Positions 20,533 through 30,747 of a DNA stretch of 34,211 nt are shown here, one piece after another; position 1 is the stretch's first letter; the number at the start of each line of letters is the position of its first letter. Source of the DNA: Metamycoplasma spumans ATCC 19526 (lineage in GTDB: Bacteria; Bacillota_I; Bacilli_A; Mycoplasmatales; Metamycoplasmataceae); contig JHVF01000010.1 in the NCBI GenBank assembly GCA_000620005.1, positions 1 to 34,211 of the forward strand, given 5' to 3'. A program made the translations under genes and the position numbers. Under the pieces are notes generated by a model that was given only the letters and a program-made list of their open reading frames with translations, did not search any database and had not been told where the DNA came from.

Positions 20533-22464
20533 TTAGTCCTTATCAATTGGTAAATTTGAGTTTTCTTTAAACAAATATTCTCTATCGTGGACTATCATAT
20601 CAACTTCAAATGCTAAATAATCCGCTACAACATTTTCAAAATCTTTTTCAGTTGGTATTTCCTCATTAAAATAATAAAATGAATGTAATCACTCATCAGT
20701 TGCTTTAATTGTTGTTTTTATACAATATTTAGAGCTCGATTCTTTATCATTAAATCAAACATCTAATAATTGTTGTTTCTTATCTTTGTGAGTTCCATCA
20801 TCAATTAAGCCGCGATGCTTGGAAACTACATATCCATCATCTTCAAAATTGATAAATTTAGATTCTTTATTTCTATGAGGAGTATGAGCTTTAAAAATAG
20901 CAATGCATGGTGTTGTTCCAACACCATAAAATGTATTTTTGTGTAATGTTATAACACCCTCTAGCGTGTGTTCTTTTAAAATTGCTTCTTTAGTTATTTG
21001 TTGAATATTATTAGTTTGAGTAAAAGTACTTTGAGGAACAATAACTGCGGCTCTTCCGTTTGGTGTTAGTGAATCAAGTAAATGCTTAATAAATTTTATT
21101 TCATATAAATCTGGTCTTTTTGTCGAACCCATAGAATATGGCGGATTCATCATACCCACAGTGCAACCCTTTAATTGTAATTCATTAGGGTTTTTTTCTA
21201 AAAAATCATCATTAATTAAATTGCTTTTGCCATCACCTCTTAATATCATATTTGTTGTAGCAATTGCAAACATATACGGCTGAACTTCAATGCCTATCAA
21301 ATTATTTTTTTTGATTTCTTCTTTAAGAATATCATCATTAGTTTTTAATAACATATTGTGCATAGCTGCAATTAAGAAGCCAGCAGTTCCGCAACAAGGA
21401 TCTAAAACTTTGTCCGTGGGTTCGAGTTTAAGCAAATCACAAAATAATTGTGTAATGTGTTTAGGTGTTAAAATAATTCCTAAATTTTGTCCATCACCTC
21501 CACTGTAAGACATAAATTCGCCATAAAAACGACCCAAATAGTCTTCGGCGGAACTACTATATCTAATACTTTGAAAAATGCTATCATATAAAAATTGAGT
21601 GTAATGTTTTAGTGGCGTTTTGTTTAAGGAAGAATTTATTTGATTAATTTTTATATTATCTTTAATAATAGAAAATTGACTTAATAATTTATCTCTTTTT
21701 GTTTCCGGTGTGACATTTGCTCTATATAAGTTAGCCTTAATAGCATCATAAATTTTTTGTCCGTCGGTCTTTCTATCATCACCGTTTAAACTTTCAATAC
21801 TAAAATTACTATTTTCAATTTCTCTTAACGCAAGAAGAATACCGGAAACGATTAAGGGTTTGTTTTTTTCTTCGATGTTTCCATAGTTTCTTAAATCTTC
21901 GTGCAAAATTTTTGCATCATTTATAATATCAACTTCTTCTTTTTCATTGTCCGTACTTTCTTTTAAAATTTCTTTTATATAATACTCTTCTATATTTTTT
22001 TCATTAAACGATATAAATGTTTTAAGATCATTTAAAATAATATAATCACCTCTTTCGTTTAAAAAAACAGGTGTTATTTTATTGTTTTTTTCATCACCGC
22101 TGACTCCTATTGCAAAGACCTTATTATATGATGTATTTTTCACAAGGTGCTTACCGTAAAATAACGCCCCATTAACTGCATAATTCTCAATATCTTTTGA
22201 CGATTCGCTAATTAAATTTTTATCATTAAAAACTATGTGTTTTGTTAAATCTCTTTTATCTTCTATAATGATTAAAAAATCTTTAATAATCCCTACAAAA
22301 TCTGGGGTCCCGCGGTTTCCAGTTTGTTTTTTAGAAGCCGTTTTTAAAGCTTGTAATATTTCAAAATTATCAGTCGATTGGTAAGTTATTTTCCCTTCTC
22401 CATAAATACCAGATTCTTCTAACTTGGTACGAACTCACATGTCCGTATTTGTTTCGTTTTTCAT
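20533..22464 (-). CDS. BcgI-like type IIB restriction enzyme, nuclease-methyltransferase subunit
   Basis: The 643-aa product combines both activities; BcgI A is almost the same length (637 aa). The N-terminal domain has a PD-(D/E)xK nuclease motif: TPDF (Asp55) ... IIIEDK (Glu68, Lys70). A helical HsdM-type domain follows. The gamma-class N6-adenine methylase has motif I DPCCGTAGF from Asp355 and motif IV NPPY at 440-443. With the downstream specificity subunit it should cut on both sides of a bipartite target. The ATG (22462-22464) has aaaggaa. The frame needs TGA-Trp at residue 10 and 20755-20757. It looks intact. Type I HsdM is the alternative, but no HsdR gene is present. Confidence 0.82.
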
Positions 22465-22524
22465 AATTTCCTTTCATAAATTTATAAATTTTTTTACATA
22501 TCTATCATATTATACTATTTATTA

Positions 22525-22584
22525 TTTTGCATTGTGAATTCTTGTGCGTTTTGCAACAGTCTGTTTCTTATCCATTTTGCTACC
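22525..22584. repeat. Solo insertion-sequence end with tandem 26-bp repeats
   Basis: Two adjacent 26-base units, 22533-22558 and 22559-22584, each end in ttttgc(a/t)ac. They match the paired units before the transposase at 33885-33936. A further ttttgca lies at 22525-22531. No transposase remains here. The rest of the 214-base gap between the two restriction loci holds only their leaders. Confidence 0.5.
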
Positions 22585-22678
22585 TTTTACATAGTTAAAA
22601 TTATCTTAAAAGAAAAATAAACTTTTAATCGTACTTGGTAAAATAATAAATATATAAATTTATTATAAGGAGATAAAA

Positions 22679-24315
22679 ATGACTTTATTAGAAAGTTACA
22701 TTAAAAAAATTGAAGATATTTCTTCAAAAGAACTAAATTTAGATCAAAAGAATCTAGCCATAAAAATTTTAGAAAAATTTCAAGAAGATGAAAAACAACT
22801 CCAATATGTTTTTCAATTCATTGCTCAAAGAATTAAAACAGGTTTTAGATTTGACGCTGCGCCTGAAAGTGATTGACAAACAGTTGCCCTATTAGAAAAA
22901 GATGAAAAACTTAGTTTTGTTTTAGATGAAAACAAAAGCAAAGATAACACATTAATCATCGGAGAAAACTACGATGCATTAAAGAATTTAATAATGATTG
23001 AGAGAGAGAGAGAGAGAGTATTGAATCTAAATACGATTTAATTTATATTGATCCTCCTTATAATACTGAATCAACCAAAGATGATGGAAACAGTATTGCG
23101 GACAATAATGAAGATGTTAGGGCAAAGAAATTCATTTACCGTGATAAATATTCTCGTAATGGTTGACTTAATTTAATGAATGAAAGATTACAATTAGCAA
23201 AAGAACTTCTCAAAGATGACGGAGTTATTTTTGTGTCTATCGATGACGCCGAACAAGCTTATTTAAAAGTTCTGATGGATGAAATTTTTGGTGAAGAGAA
23301 TTTTGTTACTAATTTTGTTTGACAAAAAGGAGGCGGGAAATCTGATTCGAAATTAATTTCAAATAAAAAAGAATATATTATTTGTTTTTCCAAAAGTATA
23401 AACAATTTAAAATTTAACAAACAAAATTCTCCTATAAAGAACTATAAATTTGAAGATGAAAGAGGCAAATATAGTTTAAGATCATTCGATATGCAAGGTT
23501 TAACATATACAAAAAAATTGGACTATCCTATAATTGCGCCAGACAATACATTCATATATCCGGGAAAAACCCTTCAAAAATATTTAGAAAGACAAAATGG
23601 AAATTTTCAAAAAAGAGACTGGCGTTGAACTTTGAGTAAGGACGAATTTAATAAAAGATTAAAAAACAATGAAATTGAATTCACTAAAAAAAATAACGAA
23701 TGAAGAGTTTACTATAAATCTTATCACGAAGGTAAAACATTCCCATATTCAGACTTAATTAATGATTTTGGCAATCAATTGGGAGCCATTGAAATAAAGC
23801 AAATTTTTAATACCAGAATATTTGACTTTCCAAAGCCCGTTAACTTAATAAAATTTTTAATTAATTTATTAAAAAATAAAAACATTAGAGTGTTAGACTT
23901 CTTTGCTGGTTCCGGAACAACAGCTCACGCTGTTTTAGAATTAAACCATGAAGATGGCGGCAATAGAACATTCACTCTTGTTACAAATAACGAAAATAAC
24001 ATTGGTATAGATGTAAACTATGAAAGACTTTATAGAATAAATCACGGTGTTGGAACAAAAAATGAAACCTTTGATTGAACAAAGAAATATGAACCGTATA
24101 AGGCAAATTTAAATGTTTTTAACATCAAATACTATGATATAAGTCCAGCAAACAAAGATATTGAAATTGAAGACTTAGCTAATAAATTAATTGACGTATT
24201 AAAAGAGTTTGGAATAACTTCAATAGATAAAAACAATCAACAACAATATATTAATTTGTTAAATGATTTATCATCTTTAAAACCAGAGAAAAGAGAAGAT
24301 AATGAATCTAACTAA
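22679..24315 (+). CDS. mod: Type III restriction methyltransferase (Mod), phase-variable and OFF here
   Basis: This beta-class N6-adenine methylase is the recognition subunit of a type III system. From ATG (aaggagataaaa upstream) the frame enters a GA tract and stops at TAA 23039-23041 after 120 codons. Loss of one GA unit (or gain of two) joins it to the downstream frame and gives 544 aa. That frame has motif IV DPPYNT (from Asp124) before motif I DFFAGSGTTAHA (from 406), the type III order, with a recognition region between. The 3' end overlaps res by 14 bases. As sequenced, no active Mod is made; some cells in a population should be ON. Confidence 0.85.
23000..23018 (+). repeat. (GA)9.5 dinucleotide tract within mod
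   Basis: Nineteen bases of alternating G and A lie in the coding sequence. Upstream and downstream reading frames differ across it. The length predicts slipped-strand switching of Mod. Confidence 0.92.
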
Positions 24316-26629
24316 TTCTCAAGAAAAAGTTATTAATGCTTTAATTAATAAAACCATAAATAGCTTAGAAGAAAACAAACAAAATTCTGTTTATTTTAAA
24401 GCTCCAACTGGCTCTGGTAAAACATTTATGATGATTAACTATATTGATAAGTTAATTGAATGAAATAAATTTAATTTTAATCAAAATTTAGTTTTCGTTA
24501 TAGCAACTTTATCTAGTGCAGAGTTGCCAAAACAAATGGAGGAAAACTTCAATGACTATAAACAATATTTAATAAATAACGATTTAAAAATTACAAGAAT
24601 TGAAAGTCCTTCAAATATTAATAAAAACTCTAAAGTAGAAAAAAATTATCAGTTTTTTGCTAAACCTAATAATGTTTATATCATGGGTGGAGCATCATTT
24701 AAAGCTAACTCAATTTTAAGAGAGCAACATGCAATTGAGGCTTTTTTAGATGAAATAAAACTAAATGACTATAAATTAATTTATATTCGTGATGAAGCTC
24801 ACATCGGCGCCGATACTTCAAAAAATAAAAAAGATGAAATTTCATTTGAACAAAATATGCAATTAAAGGCTGATTTTGTTATAAAAATGACAGCAACCCC
24901 AACTGATTTAAGTTTAGATCTTATTGAGCTAAGTGAAAAAGATCTATTTAACGATAAAATCAGATTATTAAAAAGTGAAAAAATTTTTAATGAAGGTATC
25001 GAAGATAATGAAGACATTGCCTATATTGATAATGATGTCATTTTAGAACAAGCCTGTTTAAAATTCAAGGACATAAAAAAACAATATAATGATGATAAAA
25101 ATGAACCGGGTTTAGTAGGCATTAATGCTGCTATGCTAATTCAAGTTGATAACAGTAGTAAAGATCCCGAAAAAGAAAAAATATTCAATGAAACCATTGA
25201 TTTAATAATAAAAAAATTAGAAAAACATTCTTTATCATGAGTAAAGTATTTCGATCAAAATGATAAAGAATCGAATTTAAGACAAAAAGATAATTTTTCG
25301 CTTAGAGATATATCTAAATATAATTCAGATACTGATGTGATAATTTTTAAAGTAGGACCAGCAACGGGCTGAAATATACCGAGAGCATGTATGCTAGTTC
25401 AACTAAGGAATGTTTCTTCAAAAACATTAAGCGCCCAAACTATCGGAAGAATAAAGAGAAATCCAAATCCTTCTTATGATTTTAAAGTTAATTCAATTGC
25501 TAATAAATACTACATTTATAGCAATGTTGATAGAGATATAAATGACCAAAAAAGACTAATCTTGAAACCTGAATTTGAAAAAGAAAAATTTATATATGGT
25601 TCACTTATAAACAGTAAATCTAATACCATTTTTAACTTAGAATCTTATGAAAGAAAAATTATCGAACTATTAAATAGTTATTCATTCAATAGTTTTGAAT
25701 CAAAATACCTTGCCTACCTAAAAGAGTTTTCTCAAAATAAATTCATAATTGCAAATCAAAAAAATTATGGCAATAAAATTGAAATAACCTCAAAGATACA
25801 AAATAAGATTCAGATGGAAATGTTTAATTTAAAAACAATTAAGGCCAATAAAGCATTATTTACGAATAATATAATAAACAAGATAAACTCAATTTATGAA
25901 ACAAAAATTAAACATATAATGGATAAAACATTTTTTTGATTTTTAATAATTAAACATGAAATTAATATTTTTAACGATATTTATAAAATGCATATTGAAA
26001 AACAATTAGAAAACAAAGAAATAAAATATGTCTTAAATGCTTCAAAATCACTGCCTAACTATTTAATTGAAGTTAAAAGTGATTATATTAAAAAAACAGA
26101 TGATAAATTTGCTTATCAAGAAATTAATAAAGATTTTGCAAATCTTAATTTACAATCAAAAGCAGAATAAGCATTTGTAAACGAATTAGAAAAATATATA
26201 CCAATTTTCCCTAAAATAAAAATTTGAACAAAGAATCCAGTCCATAGTGGAATTAATTTTGAATATATCAATAATTCAGACACGAGTAATAGCTATCCAG
26301 ATTTTGTTATCATACACGAAAATCATTATATTTATTTAGAGATTAAAACATACAAAAACGACATAGACAAAGACAAAACTAAAAAGCTAATTGAAGAATA
26401 TAAGAAATATATTGAAAATAATAATAATAATTTAGATTTTAAACTTACACTAGCTGTTATATTTGTTGATATTAAAGGAAATAATTATTACGCAACTGGC
26501 GCAAGTACAATAAAAAAACTCAACGATTTGTTTTTAAAACAAAATAATAATTGAGATGAAAATGGGCAATTTTTCATAAATGATGTAAGCGTACAATTTT
26601 TGCAATTATTAATAGATAGCAAAGTATAA
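24302..26629 (+). pseudogene. res: Type III restriction endonuclease (Res), in-frame TAA before nuclease domain
   Basis: Res is the helicase-nuclease subunit that translocates and cuts with Mod. Helicase motifs are present: motif I APTGSGKT (G37, K40), motif II DEAH (164-167), motif III TATPT, and SAQTIGRIKRNPNP as motif VI. A TAA at codon 623 (26168-26170) ends translation. The same frame then continues for 153 codons and holds the PD-(D/E)xK nuclease: SYPDF (Asp667) ... YLEIK (Glu680, Lys682). A CAA-to-TAA change would explain it. The 622-aa product would lack cutting activity. The start overlaps mod by 14 bases. Full length would be 775 aa, close to mycoplasma Res proteins. Confidence 0.85.
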
Positions 26630-26697
26630 TATTAAAAAATTAATCAATTAATTATTTTATATTAAAAAACAAAATATAAAAACATTAAGGAGTAAAA

Positions 26698-27624
26698 ATG
26701 AGATATGAAAAATTAAGCATAGATGATCAAGTATCTAACTTAATAAAATTTATTATAAAAGTACTTCAAGAGGCCGGCGGTCAATTAGATCGTTCTGAAA
26801 TAAGAAGTAGAATTAGCGAGTTAAACGATGATATAGGTGAATTCGAACAAAAGATATATACTTCAAAAAATGGTACATTATACAAAAAGTTCGATTTTAG
26901 ATTTAATACAGCAATGAAAGAATTGCAATATGTCAAATTTATCGATTATATCAAATACAAGCCAGAAACAAAACTTACTAAACTAGGTGAAAAAGTTGAT
27001 TTATCTACTTTTGACCCAAAAACAGAGGTAAGAGACAAGGCTGCTATTTATTGAGAAGAATTTGCTAAACAAAGAAAAGAAAACTCAGATAAAAAAGGTG
27101 GCAATAAAACAGAATTACTAGAAAAAATTTATGAACAAAATTCCAAAGATGAAGACCAACACGCTCAGTTACGCCTCGATTTATCCAACGCCATAGCCAA
27201 AATGTCGCCTGCTAAATTTGAAAAATTTTGGAGAAAACTACTTGAAAAAATGGGTATAGATTTTGACGATAAAGAGGGTATTCAAATTTCTAGGGATGGC
27301 GGAATAGATGGTTTTGGCTACCATATTGATGGATTCAAAACAACAAGAGTCGTAATTCAATGTAAAAGATTTAACACAAATTCAGTAGGATCAACTGATA
27401 TTGATAGATTCCGTGGCGCTATGGATAAATTTGGTGCAAATCATGCAGTATTTATAACGAATAGTAGATTCACAGAAGATGCAAAAAATGCCGCAAGAGC
27501 AGGAAGCAAACCAATTACATTAATTGACGGTAATAAGCTTATTGATTTAATAATAAAATATGAATTAGAATTAATCCCAGTTAAAATTTATAAAATGGAT
27601 GAAAAATTCTATTTAGAAGATTAA
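26698..27624 (+). CDS. mrr: Mrr-type (type IV) restriction endonuclease
   Basis: The 308-aa product is expected to cut modified foreign DNA. The N-terminal region (residues 1-100) is a winged-helix Mrr_N domain; GGQLDRSEIRSRISELNDDI is typical. The C-terminal Mrr_cat domain has FWRKLLEKMGIDF, then DGGIDGFGYHIDG with catalytic Asp204, then VVIQCKRF with Gln221 and Lys223 (the D-x(n)-QxK nuclease core). GANHAVFITNSRFT follows, as in the family. TGA-Trp is at 27052; a TGG-Trp also occurs. The start is ATG with aaggag. It lies 68 bases after the type III genes on the same strand and has its own terminator. It looks intact. Confidence 0.88.
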
Positions 27625-27642
27625 ACTATTTTTAAAATTATT

Positions 27643-27673
27643 AAAACTCTCCAAATATTTGGAAAGTTTTTTT
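27643..27673 (+). terminator. Terminator of the mrr gene
   Basis: Stem aaaact-c-tccaaat / atttgga-a-agtttt is followed by a T run, 19 bases past the stop codon. Confidence 0.8.
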
Positions 27674-27674
27674 A

Positions 27675-27865
27675 TTTGATAATGATTGTATTTTTTTTAA
27701 TATACGAATTTTTACATTTTCATGATTTTTTATCTAATACTAGGTCATAATCTTTTATTTTTTCAAAAATATCTGTTCATTCATCTCTTTAAATCAAAAA
27801 ATCTAGCATCCTGAAATTTAAAATTCAATATAACATCAAATTTAAACCCTATCCTTTCAAACCCC
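27675..27865 (-). pseudogene. Decayed protein fragment, minus strand
   Basis: Two minus-strand frames give coding-like sequence joined by a frameshift: FKFDVILNFKFQDARFFDLK and then EWTDIFEKIKDYDLVLD. There is no start codon with a ribosome site. Next to it, inverted repeat caaaccc/gggtttg (27858-27883) could be an old terminator. The family is not recognised. This accounts for most of the 336-base gap before the KilA-N gene. Confidence 0.3.
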
Positions 27866-27960
27866 TCGATTTCGATGGGTTTGACTGTCAGAAATTAAAC
27901 CAAAGATATATATTTATGCAATGATGTAATAATATTATTAAGTTAATAAAAGGTGGGGTC

Positions 27961-28815
27961 ATGGAAAACAAAGAAAATAACACAATAAATGTTGGAAAAG
28001 TAAACATAAAAATTAAAAAATATAAAACTGATGATTTTTTATGTTTGACTGATATTGCTAAATATAAAAATGATAATGAACCTAATGTTGTTATTTCCAA
28101 TTGAATTAGAAACTTCAACACGATTGAATATTTAGGTTTATGATAGAAGTTAAACAATGAAAATTTTAATGACGAACAATTTAATTAGTATTTAAATAAA
28201 TCTGGTAGTAATTCATTTACATTATCTCCTTTAAAATGAAAATCCACAACAAACGCAATTGGTTTATTCATTAAATCAGGAAACGGTGGTGGAACATTTG
28301 CTCACAAAGATATTGCTCTAAAATTCGCATCATGAATATCCCCGGAATTTGAATTATATGTAGCCAAAGATTATCAAAGGTTAAAAGAAAGCGAACTTTC
28401 AAAAAATTCATCGAGTTGAAATTTAAATAGAGAAATAGCTAAAATTAATTACAAGATTCACACTAATGCTATCCAAACATTTCTATCTAAAAATTTAACA
28501 GAGGAACAACTATCGTTTAAATATGCCTCTGAAGCAGACTTATTAAATGTCGCAATATTTGGTAAAACTGCAAAACAATGGAAAGATGAAAATAAAAACT
28601 TAAAGGGTAATATTAGAGACTATGCAGATATAAATTCATTACTTGTCTTATCAAATATGGAAAATTATAACGCAATTTTAATAGAAAAGGGGCTTAACCA
28701 AAATCAAAGATTAATTGAAATTAGATCGCTAGCTCGAGAGCAATATATAACCCTAGAAAAAGTTAACAAAAAAAATGTAAAAAAAATAGAAGAGAAAAAG
28801 AATAATATCAAATAA
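27961..28815 (+). pseudogene. KilA-N domain protein with two in-frame TAG codons
   Basis: The frame runs from ATG (aaggtgggg upstream) to TAA, 284 codons, with TAG at 28144-28146 and 28186-28188. KilA-N features are clear: LTDIAKYKN, VISNWIRNFNTIEYLGLW, LSPLKWKSTTNAIG, GGGTFAHKDIALKFASWISP. The C-terminal part is helical (EADLLNVAIFGKTAKQWKDE, ending in a Lys-rich coil). KilA-N is a DNA-binding domain of phages and related elements. The first TAG replaces an expected acidic residue in GLW-x-KLNN. The rest of the frame is undamaged, so decay is recent, or both are point errors. It closes the accessory island. Confidence 0.75.
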
Positions 28816-28836
28816 TAACAATTTAATCTCATATTC

Positions 28837-28880
28837 AATATTAAAAATCTGAACAAAATTATGTTCAGATTTTTAATATT
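28837..28880. terminator. Bidirectional terminator between KilA-N and ABC genes
   Basis: A perfect 18-bp stem (28837-28854 / 28863-28880, core aaaaatctgaac) has an 8-base loop, lies between convergent genes and has T runs in both directions. Confidence 0.88.
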
Positions 28881-28881
28881 A

Positions 28882-30747
28882 CTATGCATCTTCATCAAAT
28901 GAAGAGTGGTATAGTTTTTCATAAAAACCACCAAGTTTAAGTAGTTCTTTATGAGTTCCTCTTTCAATAATTTCTCCGTCTTTTATAACTAAAATTTGAT
29001 CGGCGTTAATAATTGTTGAAAGTCTATGAGCAATAACAAATGAAGTTTTACCTTTCATTAATTCAAACATAGCCGCTTGAATATTTTTTTCAGTTCTAGT
29101 GTCAACATTTGAGGTTGCTTCATCTAAAATTAAAATATTTTTATTAGCAATAATAGCTCTAGTAATTGCTAAAAGCTGTCTTTCACCTTGTGAAAAGTTC
29201 GAGCCGCCTTCTTCGACAATTGTATTATATCCGTCTTTTAATTGTTCAATAAAATCAGAAGCTCTACTAATTTTTGCAGCTTGCATTATTTCTTCTTCAG
29301 TCGCATTTTTATTAGCATATTTTAAATTTTCCATAATTGAAGTTTTAAATAAAAATGTATCTTGTAAAACAATAGACATTTGGTTTCTTCAACTGTGTTC
29401 ATTAATTTGCGATGAATCATAACCATCAATTAAAATTTGACCTGAATTTTGCAAATAAAACTTGCTTAATAAATTAATTATTGTTGTTTTACCTGCACCA
29501 GTTGGGCCAACAATGGCAAATACTTCACCTTTTTTAGCTTTAAAGCTTGCGTTTTTTAATTGCAACTTATCGCTCTTCTTATCATATGAAAATGAAACGT
29601 CTTTAAACTCAACATCACCTTTAATATTATCAATTAGACCTAATTTTGACTCATCAATTTCAGGTTTTAAAGCAATAACTGCAAATACACGAGTTGCTGA
29701 AACTGATGCAGTTTGTATACCAGCAAGGTTTTCAAATGTACGCCCTATTTGGTTTGACATCATTCTAATATAAATCATAAATGAAGCAATTATACCGCCA
29801 TTAAATGAAGAATTAGAACCTGTACCAATTCCTGTTAAAGTAAATGCCGAAGCAATACCAACAATAATTAATTGTAAAACATTTGTAACAGCATTAGCAT
29901 ATGGTCAAATCACACCCGAATATAGACTGGCTTTATACATTGATTTAAAAAGTTTTTTATTTCTAATTTCAAACTCTTCGTTAATTGATTTATTTTGATT
30001 AAATGATTTAATAATGTGATGAGCTGCTAAGTGTTCTTCAATATAACCATTTAAATTAGCTACTCTTTTTTGAGTTTTTCCATATTGAGGTATTGCTTTT
30101 TTCATAATAATAAAAGCAATACCGAAAAATAGTGGAAATAAAACTAATACGAATAATGTTAAATAAATTGAATAATATAACATAAATCCAAGTGATGTTA
30201 AAACAGTAAATATAGTTGAAATAATAGCATTAAGCGATCCGCTAAGACCATTAGAAACGTTGTCGATATCATTTGTTAATATTGACATAAGTTCACCACT
30301 ATTAACAGAATCAAAAAATGATATTGGCATGTTCATAATAGCTTTATATGCATCGTTTCGCATTATTACGGCCGTCAATACTCCTGCCCTAACGGATAAA
30401 TCACTCGATAAATATCCGAATATTTGCTGAACAATATATATGGCAATTAACCCTAAAATTACTCCCAAAAATGTTAGAGCATCAAAATTGTAATGTAAGA
30501 AGTTAATAGTTAAATAATTATTCATTATATAGCCCATAAAATAAATTCCTACACTTGATAGCATTGCCGAAATAAACGTTGTCAGTATTATTGCAAAAAA
30601 CATTCCACGACGGTAATTTAAATATTTAATCAACTTTCTAAAACTTTCTTTTTTAATAGAAGACTGTTTTTTATAAAAAGCTTTTTTCTCAAGTTTAGAC
30701 ATATCTTTAATTTTTTTATCAGATTTAAGGGGATCAAAATTAAGCAT
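28882..30747 (-). CDS. ABC exporter half-transporter, consensus catalytic site subunit
   Basis: The 621-aa product is a multidrug or lipid-type exporter half: six membrane segments (about residues 50-330) followed by an ATPase domain. Walker A is GPTGAGKT (414-421) and Walker B ILILDEAT with catalytic Glu543. The H-loop is AHR (His574). The signature is the non-standard FSQGE (518-522). It pairs with the upstream ABC gene, which has the opposite pattern. I chose ATG at 30745-30747, six bases after aggagg, over a GTG lying on the ribosome site itself. It overlaps the upstream gene by eight bases. TGA-Trp codons include 29386-29388. Substrate unknown. Confidence 0.9.

Noticed and set aside
20533-22464. 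Classic type I HsdM
   Set aside because: An N-terminal PD-(D/E)xK motif and the absence of HsdR fit a BcgI-like enzyme better.
9668-28188. TAG as a reassigned sense codon, suggested by in-frame TAGs in the AAA+ and KilA-N genes
   Set aside because: TAG is the natural stop of the Lon-like gene (13038), the 512-aa gene (6817) and one ABC gene (28882). res is broken by TAA. Point mutation is simpler.
6700-28820. Integrative conjugative element or prophage
   Set aside because: No relaxase, TraE/TraG-like ATPase, integrase, terminase or capsid gene is visible. The KilA-N gene alone is not enough.
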